A DNA stretch of 64,000 bases from Melieria omissa (GCA_963971225.1 OZ020267.1:104402392-104466391), one strand, 5' to 3'; numbered from the stretch's first letter, positions 1 through 12,032 are shown. Made by a program: numbers and translations. The notes: generated from the letters alone by a model not told the origin.

Positions 1-909
1 CAAACATGTAGTCGGTTCAAGGCAGCGTTTAGTGGACATTTAAGTTTGTCTACATATGTCAATTGCAATTTTAGCAAACGGAAATGCCACTCTTTGACGC
101 ATTGGTGCAAGCAATATTATTGTGTACATATGGAATTGAAAAAGTAATCGGTTTTGGTTTGAACTAAATAACAGTTTTGATATGTGAATACATATTTTGG
201 CTTATGTACAAAGACATTCGAAGCAAGGCATTCCTGATAAAAAGTATTCGATTTTTAATGTATATATTAAAAGATACATATGAAGAATTGTATTTTTTAT
301 CCAAGTACTTTTTATTTTTGATATTGGTACCAATTTTATTTGTTGAAATCATAAATATTTGTCTTTTTTTTGTGGTATTAATAACCATTTCATGGTATTC
401 TTAATATTTTATTAAGAATATCACTGCAATTATTTTTTATTTTTGACATAGATAATAGTTCTGGTGCATAAAAATTACTCAATTTTGTATACAAGTTGTG
501 ATATTAACAAAAATTTCAACATATTTTTAGACTTAAATATAAGTAACCGGATTTTTACCACAAGCACTGTCTGTTTCTAGCTTAGATAAGTTTTTTATTC
601 ATTAAAGTCATCCAGTTTTGTGCTAAATTTCTAATAGTAATAAACTTTTGATGCCATTTGTAAACTTAAATAAAAGTAATCGGATTTTTCTCTCCAATAC
701 TGCTTATTTCTGATATTAATATCAATTTTATTTATTTAAATGATTAAATCTAGTGCAACAGCTGTAATAGCAACAAATATTTTATAATATTTTCAAACGA
801 AAGTAGTCGGATTTTTCTCTTCAACACTACTTTTTTCTGAAATTAACATAAATTTTATTTATTAAAATTATTAAAATTAGTGCCAAAGCTGTAAGAGTAA
901 CAAATATTT

Positions 910-3480
910 CTTGAGATCCTCATGAACACTCACTTTCCTGGATGCACGGATGTTGCTGAGGCGACCACGTCGCATAGGCAACAAACACCGCAACCGGATG
1001 GTCTAGTTCAGAGGATAATTAGCGAAGCCAAGGTGGCATGGGCAATTGACTCCTTCAGCCCGTATAAATCCCCGGGCCCTGATGGTGTCATTCCTGCTAT
1101 GCTACAATGGTCTAAGGAGGCGGTGGTTAAGGTCCTGACGAGAATCTTTCGTGGATCTCTCCAACAAGGATATGTCCCACGTGCCTGGAAGGAGGTTAGG
1201 GTGGTGTTCATTCCCAAAGCAGGGAAAGTGAACCACTTAACAGCAAAAGATTACAGACCGATCAGCCTTTCATCGTTCTTACTTAAGACTCTTGAACGGC
1301 TGGTAGACGTCTATATTAGAGAAGTGGCACAGTCCAGAGGACTCTGCAAGGCGCAACATGCGTATTGCAGGGGAAAATCTGTCGACAGCGCCCTGCATGA
1401 GGTCGTTCAGACGATCGAAAGATCGCTGAACTCTAAGGAGTACACGTTAGCCGCTTTCCTCGATATCGAGGGAGCCTTTAATAACGTTACCTTGGAGGCT
1501 ATAATCAACGCACTTAGAAAGTTCGAAGTTCATGAGAAGGTGGTAAAGTGGACCAGTGACATGCTCAGTAGCAGAAGGGTCCACTCTAACCTAGGCCTGT
1601 GCTCAGTGAGGAAACTTACTACAAGGGGCACACCACAAGGGGGTGTTCTTTCGCCTCTGCTGTGGCTCCTTGTAGTAAATAGCATCCTTGAGATCTTCGA
1701 AACCAGGAGGCTACGAGTAGTAGCATATGCAGACGACGTCACTATCCTGATCCCTGGAAGATTCCTGTCCACAATCAGTGATCTCATGGAGTCTGCTCTA
1801 AAGGAACTTTCCAGGTGGGCAGAGCTTAACGGTCTAGGGGTTAATCCCTCTAAGACTGTTTTGGTACTGTTCACCCGGAAATACAAAATACCGAAGTTTG
1901 AGCTGCCTAAACTTGGCGGCACTACTCTCACCCTATCACCCGAGGCTAAATACCTTGGCACCATACTTGACTCCAAGCTCTCTTGGGGGCGCAATGTGGA
2001 AGAGCGGGTGAAAAAGAGCCTGAATGCTTTTTACATTTGTAAAAGGACTTTCGGGAAAAAGTGGGGATTGCAGCCGACTATCGTTCATTGGATGTACACT
2101 GCGATTATACGGCCGATCCTAAGTTACGGAGCCATTGTCTGGTGGCCGGCTACGGGCACCAAGACCGTGGTAACGAAACTGACGAAGGTGCAGAGACTAG
2201 CGGCTATGGGAATAGCAGGCACTGTCAAAAGCACCCCCCAGGCCGGGCTGGAGGTGATCTTGCACCTCCACCCGATTGAGCAGTTCATTAAGTGTTGCGC
2301 TGCTAAAGGCGCTCTCAGATTGAGGGAAGCCAACTTGTGGAGGCAACACGCTTATGGGCACTCTGGAATTCTAAAGTCTTTCGCGAAGCCGGATATCGGT
2401 TATCAGGTGGATTCCTGCACGGACTATCTGATCCCATACCTGGATTTCGACACGCGAGCACTAGCCTCATATCCCACAAGGGAGGAATGGGAGGCGACAG
2501 GTGCGATGAGAGACGCTTCTATCACCGTTTTCACCGACGGCTCCAAAATGGAGGAAGGTACTGGAGCTGGTCTCTACTCCGATGTACTGCAGACACGCAT
2601 GTCGTTCAGACTGCCGGACCTCTGCAGTATTTTCCAAGCAGAGATCTATGCAATTTGGAAGGCTGCCGAACTTATCCGTGACAGTGGGTTACCACCCACA
2701 GATGTCACAATTTTCGTGGATAGTCAGGCGGCGCTTAGGGCACTGGAATCAGTTGTTGTGAAATCAAAGGTAGTGCAGAGGTGTCGCACCGCACTTCAAG
2801 GCATTGGGCACCACCAGGTCACTCTCTGTTGGGTTCCGGGCCACTCAGGAGTGGCAGGGAACGAAGCAGCGGACGAGATGGCAAGAAAAGGGGTGGCTTT
2901 GTCTGCCACCGAAGTGGATACCTCTGTGTTTCCTCCGATATCTGCCCTGTACATGTATATTGACAGGTTGACCAAAAAGGAAATTGAGTCGTCATGGCGT
3001 ACCAGGACCGACTGCGGCACCTGCCGGGCACTGTGGCCCTCCCTCTCTTTGACGAAAACACGATTCGTACTATCTCTGAGTCGTACCTCTATTCGACAGC
3101 TCGTTGGAGTCATCACCGGACACTGCGCTATTGGATCTATGCTTACCAAATGGCGCCTCTCGTCCGGTGATGTCTGCCGTAGCTGTGGAGATGAAGAAGA
3201 AGTAGAAACGATACAACACTTCCTGTGCCACTGCCCGGCTCTGCAGGAACGCCGACTCCGCACCTTGGGGTCAAGGTTCCTGACAGACCTGGCTTGCGCA
3301 GCGAAAGTCGAAATCTCGAATCTGCTCTCCTTCATTAAGAGGTCGAACTGGTTTCCCCTTGACTGAGACTATTGGTTGGCTCCAGAACACCATAAGAAGG
3401 GATTCACAATGGGCCATTGTGGCCTCCGAGTGGAAGTGCGGTCCTGCCGCACACACCCTTCCCTACCTAACCTAACCTAA
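910..3480 (+). mobile_element. 5'-truncated non-LTR retrotransposon with RT and RNase H (LOA/I-like)
   Basis: The body is one long ORF2-type reading frame without the upstream endonuclease domain, so the copy is 5' truncated. It ends in the short repeat tail CCTACCTAACCTAACCTAAC. The sequence AACAAATATTT stands just before it (899-909) and just after it (3479-3489), which fits an 11-12 bp target-site duplication in a satellite monomer; the same words occur in uninterrupted monomers, so a small part of the match could be the target itself. The reading frame is intact over 814 codons, suggesting a recent insertion. Confidence 0.85.
922..3366 (+). CDS. Non-LTR retrotransposon ORF2 fragment: reverse transcriptase + RNase H + CCHC
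   Basis: This 814-residue frame is the C-terminal part of a retrotransposon polyprotein that copies element RNA into the chromosome. Visible RT landmarks are the KSPGPDG block (residues ~49-55), the GTPQGGVLSPLLW block, and the catalytic YADD at 269-272. An RNase H domain follows: TDGSK with Asp539, then AEIYAIWKA, VDSQAAL and the WVPGHSGVAGNEAADE block, giving the D-E-D-D set. A C-terminal cysteine-histidine cluster begins at residue 752 (CRSC...HFLCHC). The frame is open upstream of the first ATG to about 910, so that ATG is probably internal and the natural start lies in the missing 5' part. RNase H after RT points to the I/LOA/R1 group rather than RTE; the exact clade is inference. No stop or frameshift is seen. 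Confidence 0.88.
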   Translation: MNTHFPGCTDVAEATTSHRQQTPQPDGLVQRIISEAKVAWAIDSFSPYKSPGPDGVIPAMLQWSKEAVVKVLTRIFRGSLQQGYVPRAWKEVRVVFIPKAGKVNHLTAKDYRPISLSSFLLKTLERLVDVYIREVAQSRGLCKAQHAYCRGKSVDSALHEVVQTIERSLNSKEYTLAAFLDIEGAFNNVTLEAIINALRKFEVHEKVVKWTSDMLSSRRVHSNLGLCSVRKLTTRGTPQGGVLSPLLWLLVVNSILEIFETRRLRVVAYADDVTILIPGRFLSTISDLMESALKELSRWAELNGLGVNPSKTVLVLFTRKYKIPKFELPKLGGTTLTLSPEAKYLGTILDSKLSWGRNVEERVKKSLNAFYICKRTFGKKWGLQPTIVHWMYTAIIRPILSYGAIVWWPATGTKTVVTKLTKVQRLAAMGIAGTVKSTPQAGLEVILHLHPIEQFIKCCAAKGALRLREANLWRQHAYGHSGILKSFAKPDIGYQVDSCTDYLIPYLDFDTRALASYPTREEWEATGAMRDASITVFTDGSKMEEGTGAGLYSDVLQTRMSFRLPDLCSIFQAEIYAIWKAAELIRDSGLPPTDVTIFVDSQAALRALESVVVKSKVVQRCRTALQGIGHHQVTLCWVPGHSGVAGNEAADEMARKGVALSATEVDTSVFPPISALYMYIDRLTKKEIESSWRTRTDCGTCRALWPSLSLTKTRFVLSLSRTSIRQLVGVITGHCAIGSMLTKWRLSSGDVCRSCGDEEEVETIQHFLCHCPALQERRLRTLGSRFLTDLACAAKVEISNLLSFIKRSNWFPLD

Positions 3481-4343
3481 CAAATATTTTATGATATTTT
3501 AAATCGAAAGTAATCGGATTTTTCTCTTCACCACTGCTTATTTCTGAAATTAGTATCAATTTTATTTATTTAAATGATTTAATTTAGTGCAACAGCTGTA
3601 ATAGCAATACATATATAATGATATTTTCAAACGAAAGTAATCGGGTTTTCTCTCCAACACTGCTATTTTCTGAAATTAATATAAAATTTATTTATTTAAA
3701 TTATTAAATTTAGTGCTAAAACTGTAATAGTAACAAATATTTCACGATATTTTCAAACGACATTAAATTAATAATCGGATTTTTTTTAAAACTCCTTTTT
3801 ATATTTGACATTAATAAAAAATGTTTTCATTGGAATCATCAAGTTTTGTATTAAAGTTGCAATAATCTCCAAAAATGCATGATATATTTAAAATTAAATA
3901 AAAGTAATCGGGTTTTTTCTTCAAATATTTTTTATTTTTCTCTTAGCTATCAATTTTAATCATTTCAATCATTATCATAGTGTTAAAGCTGTAATAGTAA
4001 CAAATATTTCATTATATTTTTAAACTATATTAAAAGTAATCGGATTTTACCCAGAACTATTTTTTATATTTGACACTAATAAAAAATTTCTTCATTGTAA
4101 TCATCAAGTTTTGTATTAAAGTTGTAATAATCTCCAAAAATGCATGATATATTTAAACATAAATAAAAATAATCGGATTTTTCCTTCAAGTACCTTTTAT
4201 TTTTCACTTAGCTATCAATTCTAATCATTTAAACCATTAAGTTCAGTGTTAAAGCTGTAATAGTATGAAATATTTCATTATATTTTCAAACAACATTAAA
4301 AGTAATCGGATTTTTTCTTTAGGTACTTTTTATTTCTGACATA
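3481..4343. repeat. Satellite monomers between the two inserted transposons
   Basis: About six and a half ~130 bp monomers, starting B-B and then alternating A-B. No gene. The last monomer is interrupted by the Tc3-like element within TATTTCTGACATAGATAACAG; the uninterrupted form of that sequence is present at 6193-6213. Confidence 0.8.
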
Positions 4344-5938
4344 CAGTCCATTTCATAACTATATCACCATCTCATTTTTATAACTCCTTTGCAAAAGGAA
4401 ACACTTGCAAAAAATTTGCCAATTGTTTTTTGTGTGTTATTAAAAGTAACGTATAATTGTAATTTTTTAAATAAAAAACTACTATTGTTTCATATAAGTT
4501 TCAAAAAAAATATTTTTTTTACTGTTTCATAACTATATCACCACTAATCAAATACTCATTTTTCTTGCTGTCAAAACAATTTTTTTCGACATTGTAATGC
4601 TGTAAATTATACTTATTCATTCGTTACACGAAATGCCACGCGGAAAATATTTAACGGTCGAGGAAATTGGCAAAATTAAGGCATTTCGTAAAGTTGGGCT
4701 ATCCTTACGCGAAGTTAGACGCAAATTGGCACGTAATCACGTGACAATCGCAAATTTTTTGAAAAATACCGATAGTTATGGCACAAATAAAATGGGCGGC
4801 CCCAAAAAAAAACTATTACCACGAGATGAGCGTCGAATTGCCCGAGCTGCAAGCAATTCTACCAAAAGCTTAAGACAGTTGCGGAATGAATTGAAATTAA
4901 ATGTGTCACTGCCTACGGTTTTTCGCGCACTTCAAAGGTGCCCGCACCTTCAAAATCAAAAAATGAAGAGCACGCCAAGACTCACCAAACATCATATCGA
5001 CGCTCGTCTAGGATTTGCACGAAAAAACTTGACCCGTAACTGGACCAAGGTACGTATTCAAGAAACATGTTTTTAATTTCGTGTTATTTTATCACCGCTT
5101 TCTTCTCAGGTAATTTTTTCAGATGAGAAAAAATGTAATTTGGATGGTCCAGATGGTTTCCAGTACTACTGGCGAGATCTTCGCAAGGATCCACTTTACT
5201 TCTCGAAACGGAATTTTGGCGGAGGAAGTCTAATGGTGTGGGGTGGGTTTTCATCGTGTGCAACACTGCCATTAGCCTTTCCGTCAACTAGGATGAACAG
5301 TGAAAAGTACGTCAGAGTCCTTGCGAATAATCTCCTGCACTTTTTAGAGAGCCGCAGTGAGGGGGAATGGGTTTTCCAGCAGGATAACGCCGCTATTCAC
5401 GTGAGCAGAGTATCAAGGGAGTGGTTTTCTGACCACGAAATTGATGTTCTTGACTGGCCTGCATGTTCACCAGATCAAAACCCAATGGAAAACCTCTGGG
5501 GAATATTAGTACGGAAGGTTTATGCTAATAACCGGCAGTTTAGTAACGTGCAAGATCTACAAGCTGCAATAGAAATGGCTTGGGTTGATATTCCACAGGA
5601 AACGCTCCAGAAGCTGGTGGATAGCATGCCAAATAGACTGGCCGCGTTGCTGGAAAATAGGGGTGGCCCAACGAGCTACTGAGTTAACAATTTTGCAGTT
5701 CGTTATATGTTTACTCTTAATTAAAATCAAATATTGCAAGTGGTGATATAGTTATGAAATAGTAGAAAAATAAACTTGTCAATAATTATCTATGTAACAG
5801 CCTTTTTTTTTTTTTTTAATTTTACATATACGTAATTTCAGATAACTAATAAAACACAATAGGCAATTTTACTGGAAATGATTTCTTTTACAAAACACTT
5901 ACAAAAATGAAGTGGTGATATAGTTGTGAAATGGACTG
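4344..5938 (+). mobile_element. Tc3-like Tc1/mariner transposon, apparently complete
   Basis: The ends are inverted repeats: the left end starts CAGTCCATTTCATAACTATA and the right end, read in reverse, starts CAGTCCATTTCACAACTATA. TA dinucleotides flank them at 4342-4343 and 5939-5940, the standard Tc1/mariner target duplication. The inverted repeats can be followed for about 195-200 bp. A second copy of the terminal motif TTTCATAACTATATCACCAC sits at ~4525-4544, and its mirror at ~5738-5757, roughly 180-200 bp inside each end. Nematode Tc3 is known to have outer and inner transposase-binding sites at a similar spacing. Element length is 1595 bp. It sits in a satellite monomer whose empty site is present at 6193-6213. 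Confidence 0.92.
4633..5682 (+). CDS. Tc3-like transposase with one intron (329 aa)
   Basis: Exons 4633-5049 and 5110-5682, separated by a 60 bp GT-AG intron (donor AAG|GTACGT, acceptor TTCTCAG|GTAATT). Splicing keeps the frame and joins ...NWTK to VIFSDEKK. The 329-residue product is a cut-and-paste DDE transposase acting in the nucleus. The N-terminal ~110 residues hold two helix-turn-helix-like regions (paired-like DNA binding). The catalytic triad is visible as FSDEK (first Asp), QQDNAAIH (second Asp) and SPDQNPMENLWG, with 34 residues between the second Asp and the Glu, i.e. DD34E as in Tc1/Tc3. The block DGPDGFQYYWRDLRKDP and the start MPRGKYL closely resemble Caenorhabditis Tc3A as I remember it. 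No stop or frameshift is visible, so it may encode active protein. Confidence 0.9.
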
Positions 5939-6310
5939 TAGATAACAGTTTTATTTATTTTAATAATTAAGTTTTGTGTTCAAGTTGCAATAATAACGAA
6001 ATTGCATGATATATTTAAACTTAAATAAATGTAATCGGGTTTTTCTTTCAGTTACTTTTTATTTTTAACTTAGCTGTCAATTTTAATCATTTAAATTGTT
6101 AAGTTTAGTGTTAAAGCTGTAATAGTAACAAATAGTGCATTGTTTTTTCAAACTACGTTAAAAGTAATCGGATTTTTTCTTTAGGTACCTTTTATTTCTG
6201 ACATAGATAACAGTATTTATTGTAATAATCAACTTTTGTGTTCAAGTTGCAATAATAACGAAATTGCATAATATATTTAAGCTTAAAGTAATCGGATTTT
6301 TGTCTCTCAA

Positions 6311-9300
6311 GTACCTTCAAGGCATCAGTGCAATTGCAAATTATGCTGAAACAAATTTTGCGACCACACAAATAAACACATAAATTTGTAAGTGGTGTCG
6401 TTGTAAAGGTGCACAGTTGTTGGTGTTGTTGTTGTTGTTGTTGTTGCTGACCTAGGCGCATGTGAAAATTTTCACATTTTATCACATGAAAACCGCAACA
6501 AACCCAAAAACAAAAACAACAACAAAAGCACAAATTCAAGTAAATACAATTACAACAACAATTCATATTCGAAAATTTTTTACGCCACCACTTAGAAGCT
6601 GCGTGCGGGTCGTACACATTTTCGTTGTCATTTGTGTTATTTTCGAATTTTTTTTAATTTTTGGTTTTTTGTTTTTGTAGTATAATTTCAAACAGCCAAG
6701 TGCCAGTCGGAATTTACAAAGCAAGCCGCGTGCGTCCAGTTTGTGTGTATGAGTTGTGCGCAATTTTCCGCAAATAGCGCAATTTGTGCGCATCACATAA
6801 AGTGCGCAAAGAAGTCAAGTCAATCGTGCTGGACCCGCATGCGCTCATTGACATAAGTACCTGCTTCAATGTTGTTGTTGTTTTTGTTGTTATATTTGCT
6901 GATTGTTGACATTCATTCGCGCATGTGCAGCAGCAGCGTGCGAAGCTAATTAAAAATGCAACTAGCGGCGACTCCTCGCTTGTTTGACTAAGTGCCGGTC
7001 GGTCTGGTTGTCTGTCCATCACTTCGCCCACCTGTCCTTAAGCGGTAGTTAAAATATTTATTGGACAGTCGAGTGCGGATAATTGAATTTGTTAAGGTTT
7101 ATTTTGGTTTTTTGTTTTTTTATGTGCAAACTGTGGGAAAATGACAATTTTGTACTTGAAGTATTTGCAGCAAGTGACAGTTGAAATTGTTGGACAAGTT
7201 GCTAATTTCAAGTTAAATTGAGATGCGGGCAGCTAAACAAGTATAGTAAGTGGGTGTAAGTGGGTTAATAATGAGTACGAGGTAACAATTGGACCTTCAA
7301 ATAATCATTAGACTACAACTTTAACTTCGCTTGGAACTAGAAGTCAAATGAGATTAATTTTAAATTAAAGTAAAGATTATATATTCTCTGTCTCTGTTCC
7401 AAATCTTTTCTCTTCTCGTTTGTCTCTTCTACCTCGTCTCGTTTATATGAAAACTTTTGTAATGTTCACTCAAATCTACATTAGGCTCCAGTTTTATTTA
7501 ATTCAAACTACGAGTCACGAGTGATTGATGGAAAAAAAAGCTAATATGTCCCAGAAACCATTCTGGAACTTTTCAATGTTCACTTGCATTCATCATTAAT
7601 AAATTCAAATTCACAAATTAATTCCTGCTAGTTTGTCAACGTTAGTCCAAATTAGGAAGGTCTTCTTGAAGACACCGTTTCACAATTCACTCTCTTCGTT
7701 TACATTACAAATCACTTTCTACTCTAGTGACCTTGCATGATGAATGAGTGTATACCCTCTAAATTAACTCATTATTCACCCCTTGCTCAGCCAAGCATTA
7801 CAACTTTGCGTTCAGCTGATTTCATTCATATTTTTTCTTATTGCGTCTATAGTCAGGCATCAAATCTGAGTTTTAGCATCAAATCTCAGCAACATGCCAT
7901 AGTCATATTTCATTTAATATTCAGTATCCGCTTTGTAATGAAATCATTTAATTATATGCAATTAATTGTAATAATTCACCCACAACTGAAGATATTTTTA
8001 AGTGTAATTCTACATGATAATTAAATGGATATTTTTAGTATATTTCAGTCTACAGATTTTAACTCTTTAGCATACAAGAACTGACTTTATAAAAAATGAA
8101 ATTATATCTTTGAGAAGTCAAGAAGGTATTTTTTGAAACTTGGGTACAAAATGGGTTAAGGTTTTATATAAAAAACGTTTTATGGACCTTTTGATTTCAA
8201 TTTTTATGAAAATACTTAAAATTAAAAATAATTTGATAAGTTGTTTTTAGTTTATCGAAACAATTTAACGTGTCAAAGGAGTTTCAAAAATGGGTTAAGG
8301 TCCTTTGCAGGAAAACTTGGAACAAAAAACTGTTCCGATGGGCCTATTGAAAAAAAATTTGTGAAAACATTTTAAATAAAAAAGAATTAGAAGAATTGAT
8401 TTCAAAAAAATTCTGGTGGGTCAACGTGGGGCTAAAAGTTTATAGGGAAAAACATGAATTAATGGGTTTTTTACTTCAAATTTATTTATTTATTTTGTAA
8501 ATTATTTATTTTTTATATATTTATTCATTTATTTTTTATTTGTTTGTAATTTTTTATTTATTGATTTAATTATTTATTTATTTATTATTTATTTACTTAC
8601 GTTTTTATGTATTTACTTATTTATTTATTAAATTATTAATTTATTATTTAATTAATTTATTTATTTTTACTAATTTATTTATTTAGTTAATTTTCTTATT
8701 TATTTTTTAACTTATTAACATATTAATTACTTTATTTATTTACTTATTTTTATTTATTTACTTATTTATTTATTTGTTTTTTATTTATTTATTAATTTAT
8801 TAATTTATTTATTTATATTTTTTAATTTTATTATTTATTTATTTTTTATTTATTTATTAACTTATTAATTAACTAATAAATTATTTTATTTATTTATTTT
8901 TTATTATTTCTTTATTATTAACTTATTACTTAATTAATTAATTTATTTTTACTTATTTATTTATTTAGTTAATTTTCTAATTTATTTATTAACTTATTAA
9001 CTTATTAATTAATTTATTTATTTACTTATTTTTGTTTATTTACTTATTTATTTTTTTGTTTATTTATATTTTTTAATTTTATTATTTATTTATTTTTTAT
9101 TTATTTATTTATTTATTAATTAACTAATAAATTATTTTATTTATTTATTTTTTATTGTTTCTTTATTAAATTTTTAATGAAAAAATTTAGTAAAATTATT
9201 CAAAATTAGAATAACTCGACACATGTTTTTCATATAAAATTTTCACACTTGAGGTTGGCTCATAAAATTTTCATACTTTAATCATAGTTTCGGGTTTCTA

Positions 9301-9803
9301 CGTTCACACACAATCATTTTAAATTAGGTTAGGTTGCAGGTTGTGTGGAAACCGCCCCTCGTCTTCCAGACTTGAAAGAGGCCCATATAGCTGGAAACAT
9401 TTCTAAATGTCTCTAATCAAATCACAGTCAATAAACCAACTGACTTCATGATGCAATTCGATTCTTCAGCTTCTGTTGCATGGCTCAGATTAGACAGAAA
9501 TCTATTTATGCCCTAAAAAGAGGCAATGGCAAGTCAAATGTTTCATAGCCTAAACATTTTCTTCAAATGCATTTATTTCTTTATATAAAATTGGTATGAC
9601 AACTCGGTTGTCAACACTGTATATGGAACTGAATCAAGGCACAAGTCACACTCAAGTCAGAAAACATACCTACCGCACTTTAGCAAATCGTTTTGGAAAT
9701 AATTTTCTTTCTTGTCCAAACTTCATTCTAACTTAATTCAGTGGTTCAGTCTCAGAGCTCTGCATACAATAACAATTTCGTCGTATGCAGAAGTTCTTCA
9801 AGG
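6311..9803. other. Gene-poor interval with low-complexity sequence
   Basis: No convincing gene. A TTG/GTT microsatellite lies at 6416-6448. Two degenerate copies of an AAATGGGTTAAGG-type motif occur near 8149 and 8289. Around 9324-9345 a TTAGGTTAGGTTGCAGG stretch resembles the reversed tail of a CCTAACC-ending LINE, so 9324-9400 may be a minus-strand LINE 3' scrap (weak). Short ORFs in this stretch show no protein-like features. Confidence 0.5.
8469..9170. repeat. TTTA-rich low-complexity tract
   Basis: About 700 bp made almost entirely of irregular TTTA/TTAT/ATTAA words. Two stretches, near 8819-8891 and 9067-9139, repeat each other closely and suggest internal duplication. No reading frame. 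Confidence 0.85.
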
Positions 9804-10007
9804 TTCTGATTGATAAGGTTCTCTTGACTTCATATCGAGCTAATTCGGGCATTTTAAAGGCATGAAATTCGTTCTGATTGATAAGGTTTTCTGCACTTCA
9901 TATCGAGCTGATTCAGTCATTTCAAAGGCATGAAATTCGTTCTGATTGATAAGGTTCTCTGGACTTCATATCGAGCTGATTCAGTCAATTCAAAGGCATG
10001 AAATTCG
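9804..10007. repeat. 68 bp tandem repeat, three units
   Basis: Units start at 9804, 9872 and 9940, each beginning TTCTGATTGATAAGGTT and ending GGCATGAAATTCG, exactly 68 bp apart. A degenerate partial unit (ATTCAGGCATTCAAAAGGCAT) follows at about 10029. No coding frame runs through the units. Confidence 0.93.
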
Positions 10008-11822
10008 CTCGCTTCAAATTCCATCTTGATTCAGGCATTCAAAAGGCATACAATTTGCAACCGAAAGCATCCGAACCAGTCTCTGTGCTATGTGCAGTTT
10101 GTGGGTGCAAGTAATTAGATGAAATCATTCATGTTTTCTTAAACATGCAATCTATTATACACCAAACAACAATTAATTAAATCTGATGATTCAAAATATC
10201 TTCCAAGAAAGCTTTTACCTCTGAAAACTTAATTCATGCGCCGCTACGACAGTGAATATGAATGAATTAAATGCAGCACATTACAAAAAAAAGACTTAAT
10301 ATGAATTTAAAAATTTTTCTATAATTGTATGGTACACTTTTCTTCCAACACTCACGCCTGAGCTAAACTTAAAGACAAAAAAGTAAGCAAATAAAATTGT
10401 ATGCTGATTAAGTCAATCGTGACTTGGGTGACGCATGTTTCACAACATTTTTGTTTTTTCATACTAATTTGCAAAGTATAACAAAAGCTTGAATCCTATG
10501 CACAATTTGTGAAAAAATCATATTGAATATCAACTCATATATTACTTGAATTTAATTACAAGTAATACAAGCAAACAAACAAAACTTGCGTGTGATTTGT
10601 TGCCGCCAAGCGTTCGGATGCGCAATGACTCTTTGTTTTATGCTGCTTATTGTACGCTAATCACCATCTCATACATATGTATATATACATAACTATATAC
10701 ACTCTCTTGTTTTGTTATTGTGCTACAAATTTCAAAAAGTTTTGTTAATTACCCACAACCTCAGCGTCAGCGTCGTAACCCCATCAACTGACTAAGCTTG
10801 ATTTTGTTGCTCTGTTCACTGACTGCTTCAATTAAGTTGAAAGCGTTGATTTCTTCTACATGTAAATGCGTACCTACATGTATGTATGTATTCATACATT
10901 CATAATTACATATATTTTGCTAATGAATTTTTGCCACACCCATACAGCTTATTGTTGTTATTGTTGCAAATTATTTTAAGTTAAGTTAATAACCATTTAA
11001 ATCGATTGAGTTGTGTTGACTGTTTGGGTTCAGTGTGCACCTGCTTTGCTTGACTTGTTACTACTGTTGTTTTTTTATTGTAGTTATTAATTTTTGTAAT
11101 GGTTTTTGCTGCATTTTTTTGTATTTCAAATTTTTGCAAAATAATGTTCCCATAGTAAATTTTCACGTGTCGCTTTATATGCATATAAATAATTTTTTAA
11201 GTACTCACTCTACAAATATGAATGCTTAAACAATTTGTGAGCACTTTAAGTGCACTTTGAGGATTTTTTTTAGTTACTTTTGACAGTTTTTGTTATTGCT
11301 TATGACGTTAAAAGCTGCTTATTTGGTTGTTAGTGTTGCTGAATTTCTGTAACATTTCGTAGCAATTAATGTGTTCTCGATTTGACTGGGTTTGCTAAGT
11401 TTTTGTGTTTGTCTTTCTATGCAATTTTCAGGATATATTTGAAAATACTTTACTTAGAATTTTTAAGATATTTTTAATCAAATGGAACTTATCGTGTCTT
11501 TGCCTTGCCTTCTGTTGATGGTTTTGGTAAAATTGAATCTTAAATAAATTCAAGTTCCATTTGATTTTTACCAAAAGAAATCTAAAAGCTACATACATTT
11601 AATTTAAAAAAAACACATATTGTTAAAATTTATATCACAAAGTTATGGAAAAATTTAATGACTGTGATGCCTAGAAATAAGTTAAACATTATATTTAAAA
11701 ATTACATTTTATTTTTTTTCATTTTATTTATCACGCAAATAGAACAAAAATGAAAGAAAGCATAGTGGAAAAGACTGTGCAAGGAAAATAGATATTGTAG
11801 CATAAGGCCCCTTAGCATAAGC

Positions 11823-11925
11823 GTAGACATTTTAGTTTTACAACTTTGCATTGTAATCAATCCATCCCACTGTAGTGTAGACATTTTAGTTTTACAATTT
11901 TGCATTGTAATCAATCTATCCCACT
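11823..11925. repeat. 54 bp direct duplication
   Basis: GTAGACATTTTAGTTTTACA begins at 11823 and again at 11877. The two copies differ at only a few positions through the shared CAATC(C/T)ATCCCACT end. Confidence 0.88.
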
Positions 11926-12032
11926 CACCCCTATTTTTAAGTGTCACAAATGTAATAATATCCATCTCCTTTTTGTATTTTTCTTATGTAAAGAGCTTTT
12001 GAAAAGCTCTGCAAAAGCTCTTCTCGTTGTAG

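Larger units (their letters stand above)
130..6310. repeat. Tandem satellite, ~130 bp monomers, partly A-B dimers
   Basis: A motif of the form AAAGTAATCGGATTTTTC recurs near 143, 543, 672, 800, 3506, 3633, 3764, 3900, 4032, 4166, 4296, 6028, 6160 and 6287, so the monomer is about 128-137 bp. Two variants can be told apart. One (A) continues with CATCAAGTTTTGTATTAAAG and GCATGATATATTTAAA; the other (B) has GTTAAAGCTGTAATAG followed by a CAAATATTTCATTATATTTT-like stretch. From 3764 to 6290 they alternate A-B-A-B; the stretch 672-3764 is mostly B. Two transposons interrupt the array (909-3480 and 4344-5938). No coding potential is seen in the monomers. Confidence 0.85.

Noticed and set aside
1530..1994. 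Minus-strand frame of 154 residues in the LINE
   Set aside because: Shadow of the RT frame; no homology, and the plus-strand YADD frame explains the openness.
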